From Tetrastigma voinierianum (lineage: Eukaryota > Streptophyta > Magnoliopsida > Vitales > Vitaceae): a stretch of DNA of 64,000 bases. Shown one piece after another: positions 1 through 11,278 of this stretch. Numbering within the stretch: the first letter of the stretch is position 1; each line of letters opens with the position of its first letter. The translations under genes and the position numbers were made by a program. The notes under the pieces are model-generated. The model was not told the DNA's origin. It did not search any database and worked only from the letters and a program-made list of their open reading frames with translations. The stretch lies in contig JAEQBH010004538.1 in NCBI GenBank assembly GCA_016808115.1, positions 1 through 64,000 on the forward strand, given 5' to 3'.

Positions 1-1730
1 TCTCCATCTCTTCCCCTAATCCAAGCATGGCTAGGACACGTGGAGCGCCGCGGGTTTTAGGCCTGGTGCGCCACTTCCTCTCCACCACAATACTTTGGTA
101 GAGCACCTCCTAACTGCGTGCGCTCTTTGCTTCTCATGCCCCTATTTTTGATGCTCCAACCCCCCGTAGATATGATACATGGGTTGGGCTGCTCGCCATC
201 CTTGCTCACCGCCATCCACGAGGCCCGCCTCGACAGGCCGGACTTCGGACCCGGGCGAGTCATTTAGTTCGAGGCCACAAGAGCCCCATTCCCCACTGTT
301 CGGGGTCGGTGATGACCTACCCCACGATCTATCCCACTGGCTTCTGTTATCGGTGCCGCTTAACCGTCGGTATTCACGGAGTAATTCGGATTGCGGTGCG
401 GGGAAGTGCACTACGAGACATGTGTGATTTCTAGCGCTGTTGCCGATCTCGAGCTTAGAGATTCTATGAGGCTTGTGCAGCGGTACTCCCTGAAGCCTTT
501 TATGACCCCGTGCCAATTCTTCTACCCCCGGGTGGTCATCGAGTTCTACCATACCATGACATCACGATCACCTCAATCATTTATCCATTTCTTAATTGAT
601 GGCGTGAGGGTTTCAAACGCCGATATTATGTCGCATTCCATTTCCCTACTATTGCCAACTCGGTGACTAGGCTGGCTTCACCCTTGCCTAGGAGATGGTT
701 CGCATATTATCGAGACGTAGCAGTAAGTGCATTTTTCGGAGAGGCAACCGCCAGAGTATGCTCCTTATCGACCATATCTTGTGGTCTGACCTCTTCCCAC
801 TCCCGACATCTGTGCAGCTGGAGATGAGCTATTGCAGGCTCTATATCGCATATCCAAGGTTTTTGGTTTAGCCTGTTGTTCATGACATCCTTGTTCCCAC
901 TTTGAGGGAATGAGTCCACTGCGCGGAGGAACCTAACAGGGCTGAATCATTACCTCTCCTGTTGTCGATGCTACTATGCCAGGTGTTAGAACATATGGGT
1001 TTTCCTACTAAGCCCCGATTAGAGAGCCGCCAACATCGCGAGGCCATCCTTACTGTTGATAGGTGGCATCTTTTGCCGATGCTGAACCGCTCTTTCTCGG
1101 GCATGGCGGGGATATCGGAGTTGACCGTCCTACGGAGGATGGAGAATTTGGTTACTGCATCAGTGGCTCGTGATTAACTTTCTTCCATTACCTACGTCGT
1201 CGGCATCCTCTACACCTCCAGTGCCTCCAGCTCCTCTGACGATCAATTGGACCCTAATTACATCGACGCCTCCATATGACATATCTCCATATCTACTCGA
1301 GTTTTCTCGTACTTCGCCGGGATCAGGTGCGCCCTTCTATATTACGTCGGCATCTTTGCGGTTGCCCATATAGCCTTAGCTGAGAGGATGACACACACAG
1401 AAGCCACTGTCGCTCAAACCACCTCCTTTCTTGCACAGAACCACGCCATCCTCATGCACATTCAGAGTTACCTGGCCCTGCCTCCTATCTCTCCATCGAG
1501 TACTACTGAAGCTCTTGGATCATTCCAATGAGTGTGAGATTCTCCTCCGGCTTCATCGCGGCTCTCGGCTTACCCATCGAGAGGATGACATACCACAGTT
1601 GCTCACCATTGAGGAAGCCAGCACTTCCTTCTAACTTTCCAATCCTGAGGCCATTGAGGACAGTAGCGACATTTGGTTGGGGGGAGGACAGTGAAGAAGT
1701 GGCTTTATTTATGTTTTGTGCTATTTGAGT
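1..1730 (+). mobile_element. Athila-like Ty3 retrotransposon, decayed extra ORF
   Basis: Broken + strand reading frames give retroelement-like protein. The clearest stretch is 962-1177, where a block starting VLEHMGFPTKPRLE is followed by ILTVDRWHLLPM. A Pro/Ser/Thr-rich linker follows (about 1190-1370), then a glutamine/histidine-containing tail near 1400-1620. This order resembles the additional ORF found after pol in Athila-like Ty3 elements of woody dicots; that is recalled from the family, not tested by search. The assignment is supported by the LTR that follows at 2895. Stops and frameshifts occur throughout, so the ORF is not functional. The 5' part of the element lies outside the window. 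Confidence 0.5.
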
Positions 1731-2894
1731 AAGTTTTTTTGTGAAGATTAATGACTTTTGTTTAGTTTTGTGTGTAGTTGTTTGTTTGGTTGTGAAGCTA
1801 TCGAGTATTTTTTTGTAAAGCTGAAAATGCAATTATATATATTTTTATCTGTCTGTCTGACTCGCACTTGAGTTTGCAAGTACCTGCCTTTTTTTTTTTG
1901 TGTTTTGCCTAACTTGCAGTTTGAAAAATTGAAACATTGTCCAATGTTATTGATGTTAGATTGATTACATGCTTAAGTAAGCGGATGATCAGTTAAATTC
2001 TTAGTGCTTTCAACCCTTTTCTTCTGCCTTTTAGGTAACCTGCTGTGCACATAAGGTTTCACCGCTAAAATTTGAAAAAGCGCCTAGCCTCCTAAATCTT
2101 GCAAAAGCCTATCCTAGTTTCATTTACTACCTTCAATAGGTTAAGGACCCCCAGGAAAAGAAGCCAATGAGTCTTCCAAAAAGAAAAAGAAGAAAATTGT
2201 TATGCTTTGCCTTGAAGCAGAGAAACACGGTCAGGGTATACAACGAAGTCTTTAAAGCACAGTTGCCCTAAATGGCCCGGTTGGAGCCACCGACTTAGTG
2301 CTCGCTACATGGGTGGATGGGTGAGGTTAAGCGAGTTGTAGGTGCTGGAGTCTCGAAATCGTTCAAATTCCGGGGAGAAACCTGAAGAGTTTGTGGTTGA
2401 AAAATCCTTATGACTTGATGCCCTAAGCCTTAATTGGATGGGAGTCATCAGTTGATCCCCGTTACATGGACTTTGGTGAAGTTGATTCCTCAATATTACA
2501 CCCTTGCAACACAAAAAGAATTGTGGAATAAGAGTGGATCCTGATCTATTTAGGTCGGTTAGTGTACTAGGTCGGGTAGTAACTTGGTTTGGGGGAAGTC
2601 TGGGTTGACGGTTTATTATTGAAAACTAATCACATAAACACTTAGATTTTGGTGGAAGTTCTAGGTTGATTCTCTAGGAAAGGAAATTCTTTTGATGCTG
2701 AACTCTGTATGACATTCATTCTCGAGATGGTTATTGGGCAGGGTTTCAGTGATTCTCATTGAGGGTTAGGCATTACTCATCCACATACTTTTTGAAATCT
2801 AGTTTTTGAGAACAAAATTTTATTTATTATTTTGTTTCCTCTCTCTTTACGTCTTTCATTGCTAAGGGACTGGCAATGTGTGTCGGTTGGGGAG
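1731..2894 (+). other. 3' untranslated internal region of the Athila-like element
   Basis: No sustained reading frame is seen. The stretch begins T-rich and becomes mixed. It ends in a purine-rich run (GGTTGGGGAG) directly before the TG of the LTR, which would serve as the polypurine tract for plus-strand priming. Long non-coding stretches between the last ORF and the 3' LTR are normal for Athila-type elements. Confidence 0.45.
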
Positions 2895-4162
2895 TGATTA
2901 GTGCCCAAAAGTGCTATTTTGAGTCATATTTATTGTAGGTTTTGAGCACTGTGTATAATCAGCCGAGATTAACTGATTGCACCTGCATTCAGGGTCAAGA
3001 CTATTCTCAGATCCTCATTTATTTTGTTTAATTTTGCAATCTATTTATGCCAAATTTGTTGGTCGATTCAAGCACGAAGGAATTCAAGTCGAACTTCGGC
3101 ATTGCGGATCATCATCGAAGAAGAAAACCCAAAGGCAAGAAAATAAAAGCTGCAAAAATTGAGCAGGGTGCGAAAATTGCTTATTGCATTTGTGATTTTT
3201 GGCCCCTTTTGACTTCCGGTTGACCCACTTTTTGCATTTTACCATTTTGCCCTTCATGTATTATGGGTATTGAGGGTATTTTTGTATTTTTGCTTATTTG
3301 AGCACTATATAAGCTCAAAGCAAAATCTTGTGAGAACTTTTTCATTTTTACATTTACATCTGAGCACTAGGCGGGAGTTTTCAGCTCATTTTCTTACCCT
3401 CATTCTCTCCATTTCTTCCCACTTTCAGCTACTAAAGCACCCTTGAGGATGATACTCACGGATGGTTAGCTAAACCTCCTTTATCCTAGAAGATGAGGGC
3501 TCTTAGGATATAGTTTTAAGGTAAATAGTGGTTCCTATTTTTAAGCATGGCAGTTATGATCATTATGTTCCATCTCTCACTCTAGGTTTAAATCTCTTAA
3601 ATGCTACCTTGATTAACTTTGTATTTGGCAAGCTTTTTAGGGTTCAGTGGATGCTTATTGCTAGATCCATTGAGATTCATTAGTTGCCTCTGTAGTTCAC
3701 AAGTAGAGGGTAGATTTAAGGGATGTGTTTTTCTTGCTTGGGAACATTTATGTCCATAAATGTTATATTTCAAAGGAAAATTTTGGGTTCGGTTTTATAG
3801 CCAAATGAAGATCCAGGTTCGAGGAAATGACTATAGGTCATCTTCCCCAGCGAGAAAAAGGACCAGGAACCTTTAATTTACCTTAGGACCTCATTCTTAG
3901 TAGCTGATGCTTGAGGATTCTTTCATATTTTGTGCTAGTTTTAATTTGGTCTTCAAACCATTCACCTCCACTGTTTTTACAAAACCCCAAATCCAAATTG
4001 GAATTCACCATTTTGAACTTAATTGCACATCATTTACATGAAGAAAACCCATCTCTATGTTCGACCCTAGAGCCATTATATTGCAGTAGCTATGCTACGA
4101 TATAGGAGGAATTAGGTTATAAATTTTGTTGATTCCGACATACCCTACTGTGACACGAATCA
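2895..4162 (+). repeat. 3' LTR of Athila-like Ty3 element (1268 bp)
   Basis: The LTR starts TGATTAGTGCCC and ends GACACGAATCA, with TG and CA termini. A TATA box (CTATATAAGC) sits near 3304-3313 and marks the U3/R promoter. A purine-rich tract precedes the start. Immediately after the CA, at 4163, the sequence becomes RNase H coding sequence of another Ty3 element, which fixes the right boundary. The matching 5' LTR and the target-site duplication are outside the window, so they cannot be checked. Confidence 0.7.
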
Positions 4163-4630
4163 GGTGGCCTTGAACAAGTTTATCTCCCTGTATTCAAATC
4201 AATTGCGGCCTTTCTTCAAAGCGTTAAAAGGGGTGCATATAAAGGGTTGGAGGCTCGAATGCGAGGAAACCTTTTGGGCCATTAAAGAATACATTGCTTC
4301 CCCCATGTCACTCTCCCAGTCAGTTGACGGAGAAGAGCTTTATCTGTACCTGTCTTCCTCGACGACGACAATAAGTGCGGCTTTGATGAGGTTGGATTTT
4401 GATAAGAGGCAAGGCAGTTTATTTAAAGTCGACAAAGCGCTTTCAAGTGGAGATGGTGTTGGACTTTGAGATAGTGGCGTTGCCACTCCGAATGGCAGCA
4501 AAGAAACTCCAGCCATATTTTCAGGCTCACACCATAGTAATGCTCGCAAGCTCGTTGATCAGGTCCATACTCCACAAACCCGGCGGATTAAGGAGAGCTA
4601 CGAGTGGGCGATAGAGCGGCGAGCTTGACA
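4163..4630 (+). pseudogene. Tat-like Ty3 pol: end of reverse transcriptase and RNase H
   Basis: The frame opening at 4164 encodes VALNKFISLYSNQLRPFF followed by KGVHIKGW, ECEETFWAIKEYIASP and an AALM-containing strand. This is the junction of reverse transcriptase with RNase H in Ty3 elements of the Tat lineage. After about 4440 the frame shifts; LRMAAKKLQPYFQAHTIV and IRSILHKPG can be read in another frame near 4490-4580, and these are typical of the same domain. The reverse transcriptase core is absent because the Athila-like LTR abuts at 4162. The copy is inactive. Confidence 0.75.
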
Positions 4631-5309
4631 TAGAATATCGGCTAGAAACGACAATCGGGACAAGCGTAGGCCGACCGTTTTGGAAAGATCGGAGGTGCAT
4701 TCCAAGGGAGTTGGAATGGAAAAATTAGTGCTAGAGACGAATAGATCATCCCGAGCCCAAGGTGGAGGCATTGGATTAGTCCTAAGGACACTTGACGGGC
4801 CGACTCTTGCAACAATCAAGTTAGCGCCAAGTAGTTTCTATGACAAGGTTGAATAGAAGATCTCATGTAGGGGTTAAGGGTGGCAAAGTCTTTAATAGCA
4901 ATATAGAGCTTGATTGTGACTTGACTAGTGGCCCTTCTTATTCACGGAAATCTGAGTTAGAAACGAAATGATGGAATAGTATTCCTGAATAGCCAAGCCC
5001 CTTACATGTTTTAGGTTTAGCGTTTCTAGGTAGCATGTCCCCAGTCCTAAAAATCAAATGACGAGACCGGTTTAGCTAACTTACTTAGCTGTCGTTGTGC
5101 AGATTACAACATGGGCTGAAGTGTTATGGACTAGTTGTCTATCACAGATGCGGTAGTCATGTATAGGCAGTAGGTCGGCGGGTCTTGGATGACCCGGAAT
5201 CACGGAGTATTTGAGGAATGGAGTTTTGCGAAGCAAGTAGGGGTTGTTAGGTGAAGGCTCGGGCAACAAGGTACTCCCTCATGAATGGGGTGTTGTATAG
5301 ATGCTTCTT

Positions 5310-6010
5310 CTTGGGGTTGTACTTAAGGTGTTTACCTAGAGAGGAGGCCAAGCGGGTCGTGGAGCAAGCTCACTAAGGCATGTGTGGTAAGCACATCGGA
5401 GGAAAAACGTTGTGCCACCGAATTGTAACTCAGGGTTACTACTAGCCGACAATGAAGCAAGAGTCAGAGGCGTTCGTGCACAAGTGTGATGTGTGCCAAC
5501 GCAACGTCATCTATGTTCTAGCTGAGACACTCCACTCCTTAACAAGCCCGTGTCCTTTCTATAAGTAGGGTATAGATGTTGTGGGTCCTCTGCCTTTGGT
5601 CACTGGCTAGCAGAAGTTCATGCTGGTTGCTATTGATTACTTCACCAAGTGGGCGGACATAGAGCCATATGTGCATATCAAGGCAACGCATCTCATTCAT
5701 TTTGTTCAAAAAAACGTAGTGTGTAGATTTGGGGTTCCTCATTCGCTCATCTCGGATAATGGGTCGTAGTTCATCAGCAAGGCGTTCTAGTAGTTTTGTA
5801 TTCAGTACAGAATCAAGAATGTCTACTCATCACCTCGGTACCCCCAATCCAAAGGGCAGACGGAGGTCACAAACAAAACACTACTCGGGTACTTGAAAAA
5901 GCACTTGACAACGGCAAAAGGAAGAAGGAATTTGGGTGGGCCAGTTACAGTGATCCTTTGGACTGTGATAACTCAAGGCGGCGCGCGGGATACACCATCT
6001 TTATGCTGGT
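5310..6010 (+). pseudogene. Tat-like Ty3 pol: integrase
   Basis: Reading + strand frames gives a zinc-binding region (GKHIGGKTLCHRIV, later KCDVCQRN), then a catalytic core with GIDVVGPLPLVTG, VAIDYFTKW, VCRFGVPHSLISDNG and SSPRYPQSKGQTEV, which carry the first and second aspartate regions and the glutamate region of the D,D-35-E triad. Most internal stops are TAG where the family has Trp or Gln, for example near 5440, 5570, 5608 and 5767, consistent with cytosine deamination. A frame change occurs near 5930. It belongs to the same element as the RNase H at 4163. Confidence 0.8.
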
Positions 6011-6365
6011 CTTGGGCGTGGATACCCATCAAGTCTAGGCTAGAACCACTCCGCACATTCAACCCTGCCGAACTCGCATAATCCTTGGATGAGCTTGAGG
6101 AGAAAAAGGAATGGGCCACCATTCGAATGGTTGAATATAAGCGTCGAACCGCTCGTCAGGTAAGAGGCTCGTATCAAGCTGGGAGCGTTCGACAAAGGGA
6201 ATTGGTCCTTCAATCGACCTTCGAAGAAATTAAGAGCAAATTAGGAAAGACCCTACATTATTCTTGTGAAAGGATGTAGCGCTTCTGAGAGATATAGCCA
6301 CCCGAGGAAGTGGAGCCTCGACCACTACAAACACTCCTCTATTTAAAAAGGTGTTTCCAATATAA
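6011..6365 (+). pseudogene. Tat-like Ty3 pol: C-terminal tail
   Basis: The frame at 6085-6279 begins with MDELEEKKEWATIRMVEYKR. This resembles the helical segment after integrase in Ty3 polyproteins, followed by a region like the usual QVGELVL strand (here RQRELVLQSTFEE). The polyprotein seems to end near 6360 in a block corresponding to the usual NALHLKRYF-type terminus. It marks the 3' end of pol in this element. Confidence 0.6.
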
Positions 6366-6448
6366 TTTTACGTTGTTTATGCACCGATGTATGAAAACGA
6401 ATGAACGGGTTTTTTTTTTCCGAAGTCGCTCACGCTATAAACTTCGAC

Positions 6449-6780
6449 CGCTAAGCCTTGTACTCAGGTTACCTCCTTTAGATGGGCTTCTTGAGATGAG
6501 CCTTGTACTCGGGGCTACCTCCTTGAGATGGTCTCCATGAGATGAGTCACCGTGTCGGAGCGACCTCAGCCCAGAGATAGTCTCCATGAGATGAGCCTGG
6601 TAATCGGGATACCTCCTTGAGATGGTCTCCATAAGATGAGCCTTATACTCGGCCTACCTCCTTAAGATGGTCTCCATGAGATGAGCTTAGTCCTCAGGGA
6701 ACTACTTTGAGAGGGTACCCATGAGATGAGTCTTGTTCTCGAACAACTTCCTCAGATTAGCCTTGTCTTGGGCAGCCTCA
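6449..6780 (+). repeat. 45-bp minisatellite, about 7 copies
   Basis: Diverged tandem units share the cores GAGATGAGCCTTGTACTC, TACCTCCTTGAGATGG and TCTCCAT. Unit starts fall at about 6493, 6539, 6588, 6633, 6678 and 6723, with partial units at each end, giving a period of 45-49 bp. The array sits in the non-coding part of the Ty3 element just after pol. It is not coding, since the period does not keep one open frame and stops occur. Confidence 0.85.
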
Positions 6781-7183
6781 AGTGAAGTCTATAGAGTAGG
6801 CCGAGTGAGCGGTCTTCGCTAGGCCGACTACAAAGCATCCCAAAGGTGGGCCCGGTAATCAAGCAGACTCATGTTCTTGTGGTATACTTTAAAAACACAA
6901 AAAACATAAAGGAAAGCCGCCCAATACATTCAAAACACATAGGGATGAAATAGTTGTACCATTAACTAAAGAGAAATACCTAGGACAGACCCACAAGGCT
7001 GGTCATGATGCATTGGAAGGAAGGCAGGAGCCTCCTCTAGGATAATTATGACGGGACCCGGGCTAGGTACTTTGATAGCCCGAGATGTACACCTGAGGGC
7101 ATATGGAGGATTCGGGCTTCCTTAGCCGGTGTGTCGAGCAAGGCTAGTTTCAGGCCCCTCCGCCGACTAAAGTGTTAACTACC
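6781..7183. other. Non-coding internal Ty3 sequence
   Basis: This stretch lies between the minisatellite and the minus-strand accessory ORF. I see no sustained ORF and no recognisable motif, apart from moderate GC content like the rest of the element. Confidence 0.4.
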
Positions 7184-7560
7184 TTACAAGGCAATGGGAT
7201 GAAGGAGAGATCGAGCGGTGACGAGGACAAATTGTCGTGGCGGCTCGGGAAGGTCCTTGGGTCTGAATCCATCACCTTGTCTTTGCTGGCCTTTGTCGTT
7301 GTGTAGCACTTGTGTTCTGAGTCTTACCTCATCATACAATGCGGCGGCTTTGACTAGTAGTCGGCTTATTAGCTCATAAGCCATAGCGATTTTCGACATC
7401 ACAAAGACATCCTTGGCTTCAAGCTGCATGGTGTGCTTTTGCCTCAGGCTTTGGATCTCGGCTTGGTGGGACTTCATATTGGCTTTGTGGATACTTAGTT
7501 GCATGTTGTTAGCTTGTTTTAAGTTAGCCACCTCCGCCTCAAGCTGCGAGACCTTTTTAA
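7184..7560 (-). pseudogene. Antisense accessory ORF of Ty3 element, coiled-coil C-terminal part
   Basis: The minus-strand frame encodes a Gln/Lys/Ala-rich helical segment: MANLKQANNMQLSIHKANMK, then QAEIQSLRQKHTMQLEAK, then KIAMAYELISRLLVKAAALYD. Heptad-like spacing of Leu, Ile and Met suggests a coiled coil over about 60 residues. Tat-lineage Ty3 elements often carry an extra ORF antisense to pol between pol and the 3' LTR, so position and strand fit. The frame is open for 115 codons but is separated from its upstream parts by frameshifts and an insertion. The molecular role of such ORFs is not known to me. Confidence 0.55.
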
Positions 7561-8111
7561 TTTGGTGCTACTAGCACGTTGCGCGCTTTAGTAACCTCGG
7601 CGAGCTTTTGGCAAAGCTACAGCACTCCTTTCAAAGAAGTGGCCTTGGCCTCGTCTTGTGCTGGGATATAGTTCTTCTTTCATCCCACAGGATGTGAGAA
7701 TCGGCTGAGTTGGTGTTGCCATACGTCATAATACTTGGCTATACAAGCCCCAAACATGCTCATCTGTGTAGTAAGTTCCATTTATATAGAAAAAGAAAAA
7801 AAGAAAATCAGGGAATAAAAAACGGGACCAGGAATAAAGGGTTACCCCAACCACCATTTGGAAGGGGGTTGACTATCGCAGAAGATCGAGAACCATCTTG
7901 ATCACTAGAGCCTTGAACTCCACGGCCAAATCGGAGACCACCTCCTTATCGGGGTCCTGAAGAAGTGGTTCCTCGAACAGGTGTGGATTCGCCATTAGGG
8001 CTTCCATGGAAGGATGGGGGTCCACTTTAGGAGAGACGGTGCAGACCCCAGCACGACTTTCCCTTTGCCTTTGAACCAGCGGTGGTACGGGAGGTTCCGA
8101 GACTCACGTGA
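7561..8111 (-). pseudogene. Degenerate middle of the antisense accessory ORF
   Basis: No long frame survives. The position between two recognisable minus-strand pieces and the similar GC content suggest it is a decayed part of the same antisense ORF. A purine-rich run at 7790-7815 looks like a later small insertion or slippage tract. Confidence 0.3.
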
Positions 8112-8650
8112 CTATCCTGTCGTAATCCCTCCTGAGTGCCGTTGCTCCTTTAGGCCCAAGTGAGGTGGAGGGATGGGTTGGGATAGATCCTTTGGTCGAG
8201 GGCCACTGGGAGCCTCACTCGTCTTGGGGGCTATAGGGAGTTCCTGGAATGAGGAGATGACATTGGGGTGGGACTCGGTCGGAGATTTTACGAAGGTTCC
8301 CTTGGCCCCTCTTTTGACCCTCCACGGAGGTGTGGGCGGGAGGCGGAATTGAGTTCTGCCCTCATTGCATATCCTGGCTTGCCAGAACTCACGAGTTTCA
8401 ACCATGATCGATGAGTCAGAGCGGGTGTGCAGCACCTTGCACGGGTGTTCCCAGAGCCTTAAAAGTGTAAATGAGGCACCGACGGGACGACTAAATCCTT
8501 GGGCTCAGCAAAAATCGCCTTGATATTTGAGGAAGACAACAGGAGTTTGAAATCCCTTTCCAAGCTCGGGTTGAGGCTACGCTAAGGCCTGCGAGCTGGA
8601 TGGCACCAGTGCGTCCGCTGGATTTTCCTCGGCTTAGAGTACCACGTGTA
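8112..8650 (-). pseudogene. Antisense accessory ORF, central proline-rich part
   Basis: The minus-strand frame 8435-8112 encodes KVLHTRSDSSIMVETREFW-like sequence just at and before the start, then a basic and proline-rich segment (RLPPTPPWRVKRGAK, SGPRPKDLSQPIPPP). Upstream on the same strand, to about 8650, further pieces read in shifted frames (LWEHPCKVLHTR). It is a linker between the N-terminal domain at 11279-11868 and the coiled coil at 7184, now interrupted by the insert at about 8757-11265. Confidence 0.4.
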
Positions 8651-9894
8651 AGCAAGAGTAGGTGTTAGGCGGGTAAAAAGATGAGCAGGGCCAATGGCGT
8701 AGGCATGGGGCTTGGTCACCAACTAGAAGAGCTAGGATGTATTTTAAAACTGAGGTCAGTTGTTTAATCATCAGCAGAATTGGGGTCCATTCATTGAGTT
8801 CTTGGTAATCACATACCTACACCCTGATACCAAGTTGTGAAGCGAGGGTCAGAATTACCTGTGAATATCGTGTATCTCGATACCACACTATCCGATCCCA
8901 TTTACTGGGATCCGTATATTCACATTCAATAAACATTCCATGTTATCAAAACATATTACTCAAAGTTTAAGTGCAAACCTCGGACAAAAGTGTATTCTAA
9001 TTGTTTATCCATTACTTTTACAAATATATTCTGAAGGCCTTGTCAAACTCTTCGCCTTGCGGCCCTGATGAGCCATCAATAGGCGTATATCAACACAGAA
9101 ATGTTTGTCCCATATAGGGTGAGTCACGCCCATTAGAGAAAATTCCTACAGAGGCTACTCTCCATCTAAGTGAACATGCAATGGTCACACAACATTTCGC
9201 ATCAACATTCCAATGAAGAATATGCTACTTCTAAATGGAATCCTACATGTCATGCTATGAAATGAGATGACACTCACCCATGCATCATGTACCGAGTCTT
9301 TAGCAACTCCTATCATTGCGATGCCAATGTGTGATAAAATTCATCATTTGTAGATCACATCCAATGATCATTTTTACGAAACAATTCATTTGTTTTCAAA
9401 CCAAAAGCTTTTTGGATGTTACACCTCAATAATCATTTATATATTTAAAATCATGTGTCTTTTTGGTGGGCAACTAATTTCTGGGGTCCCACCGTAGGCT
9501 TCACACGCCTTCATACACTTTCACGGGCTTCCTGCATTTGGAAATATAATATAACCCGCGTATCTGGGTCTTTCCTGAGGGGTGTCTATCTCTTTGCCGA
9601 TACCCGACACATATTTTCATTTTCATTGGCTGCTTAGGTGCGACTCTTTTGGACTTCATCCAACGATACTGAGTTCACCAATCAATCACCAAACACAATG
9701 TTGATCCATATCATGCACTCACACCCATGTCATGTGATGTCCCCTTGCATAATGCAATGCGATGCGCCATTGCATGTCTATACCATGTCACATATATGAT
9801 GAATACTATATAGACAATTTAATTCATGCATACACCATGTATCTTGGACAATTATAACACATGCTTATAATTTTCAAACATCATTTATTCAATG

Positions 9895-9985
9895 TTAGTA
9901 AAATAATACACATATATTAACAGCCAATATAATAGCACACATATATTAACAGTCAATATAATAGCACACATATATTAACATTTAT
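9895..9985. repeat. Short direct repeats of about 33 bp
   Basis: Three neighbouring copies of a motif built on ATAGCACACATATATTAACAG-like sequence (cores ACACATATATTAACA and CAATATAATAGC) occur at about 9908-9980. They are a local slippage-type tandem repeat inside the LTR-like insert. Confidence 0.7.
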
Positions 9986-10699
9986 ACCACATAACAACAT
10001 GATCATCCCATATGCAGGCTGCATAAACTGATCACAAGGGACCACAAACAGGCCATACACCAGGCCACAAAACCGACCTCTACCATGACTCTAAAAGGCC
10101 ATAGAATCAATCCAAATCACAATTCATACACAATCTACAACGCCAACCTCAAACAGGCCATAGTTAGGCCATAAAACCAACCATGGAACAGTCTCAAATC
10201 AGTCACGAAATCAGTACGAAATCAGCATTGAAAACCAATCCCAAAATTTGGACATAAATTGAGAAACAACCTAAGCTATGTGGTCTCGATCAAATTGATA
10301 TAGCATTGAGCTGTAGAAGGTCAATTTGGGTGATTCAAAGCCTAACATCAAGTTCCTGAATGTAGCTCTGACTTCTATGAAGGACCCAAGTCCAAACTCC
10401 CTCTATTTCCCAATCGAAAACTGGTGCTAAAATCCAGCCAGTATGTAGGATCAAAACAAGGCAGCATTCCCATATTTCAAAATTCGGTCAAACAACTCCT
10501 TGGGGTAAAAACACAATTACACAGCCCTTAGGGTGGAAAGTAAACCAAAGTAGGAATAATCCATACTTCTTGAAGTGCAGTAGATGGGATTTCCCGAATT
10601 TCCTTTGTCGGATCTTCGATTGGCTCCTCAATTTGACCTGCCTTCTTAGTCCAGCTGATCGGCCAGGTGATGCTAGAGATCGGGAAGAAGCTCGTAACT

Positions 10700-10835
10700 C
10701 TGCTCTTTTTCTTGCTCAACCCTTTTCCTTTCCCTTTCTCATTTTATTTTCTCTCTTTCTTGTTTCCTTTCCCTTTCTCTCCTTTCTCTCTTTCTTTTCT
10801 CTCTTTCTTTTCTCCTTTCCTCTCCCGTATCTCAC
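10700..10835 (+). repeat. Pyrimidine-rich low-complexity tract
   Basis: A run of CCTTT, CTCTTT and TTTCT words spans roughly 130 bp, giving artificial Phe/Ser/Leu/Pro open frames. It lies just before a TATA-like box in the LTR-like insert. Confidence 0.8.
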
Positions 10836-10894
10836 TCACTCAAACTTACCTCCCATTTATACTTAACTCTCACTTATCACCCCTTTGCCTGAAC

Positions 10895-11015
10895 TTGACA
10901 CATGGCTTGCCATGTGTCACTCCCATGACATGTATTACATGCTATGTGTCCTACATGTGTCACTATGACACAAGTCCTCATGCCATGTGTCATCATGCCA
11001 TGTGTCACTCGACAC
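10895..11015. repeat. Cluster of CATGTGTCA words and short palindromes
   Basis: The words CATGTGTCA, GACACATGGC, GCCATGTGTC and CATGACATG recur at least six times on both strands within about 120 bp, including a GACACATGGC/GCCATGTGTC inverted pair. The frequent NlaIII-like CATG words give dense small hairpin potential. The cluster is inside the LTR-like insert downstream of its TATA-like motif. Function is unknown. Confidence 0.7.
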
Positions 11016-11278
11016 CCATTGCCTCGAAAAACGTGAAATTTCGACTGTCTCAGAATTCAATGAAATTCGCCCAAGTAACTAGATTTCGCGAGACGAATTC
11101 AATGGTGAGGTCTGCTTCGTTATCCGAGATTTAGAAAAAAAATTCAGATTTTCAACTTGTATTGTAGCGGTAATTTACCTTTTTGCCATTTTTCAAATTT
11201 ACCCAGGTTTTATATGGGAATAGGGAACTCCCTCAGGATAAGATCTTTGCCTGACCTTGGAGTGAACAGCACATTACC

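Larger units (their letters stand above)
8757..11265 (-). mobile_element. LTR-like insert splitting the antisense ORF (probable LTR retroelement remnant)
   Basis: Composition changes abruptly to AT-rich, non-coding sequence rich in CA and AT motifs, and back again at about 11265. The two flanks are parts of the same antisense ORF, so this block is an insertion. On the minus strand, CTTGGTATCAGGGT at about 8823-8836 resembles the initiator-Met primer-binding site TGGTATCAGAGC, placed as if after an LTR that starts near 11265. TATA-like boxes occur on both strands (CCCATATAAAACC on minus near 11210; CCATTTATACTTA on plus near 10853). I could not define a target-site duplication, and the orientation is tentative. 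Confidence 0.4.

Noticed and set aside
179..552. Overlapping frames on both strands near the left edge
   Set aside because: Neither strand gives a recognisable protein there; probably decayed internal sequence of the Athila-like element.
10570..11134. Open frames of 98 and 155 codons rich in Phe, Ser, Leu and Pro
   Set aside because: They are produced by the CT-rich low-complexity tract; two overlapping frames are both open, and the composition is not protein-like.
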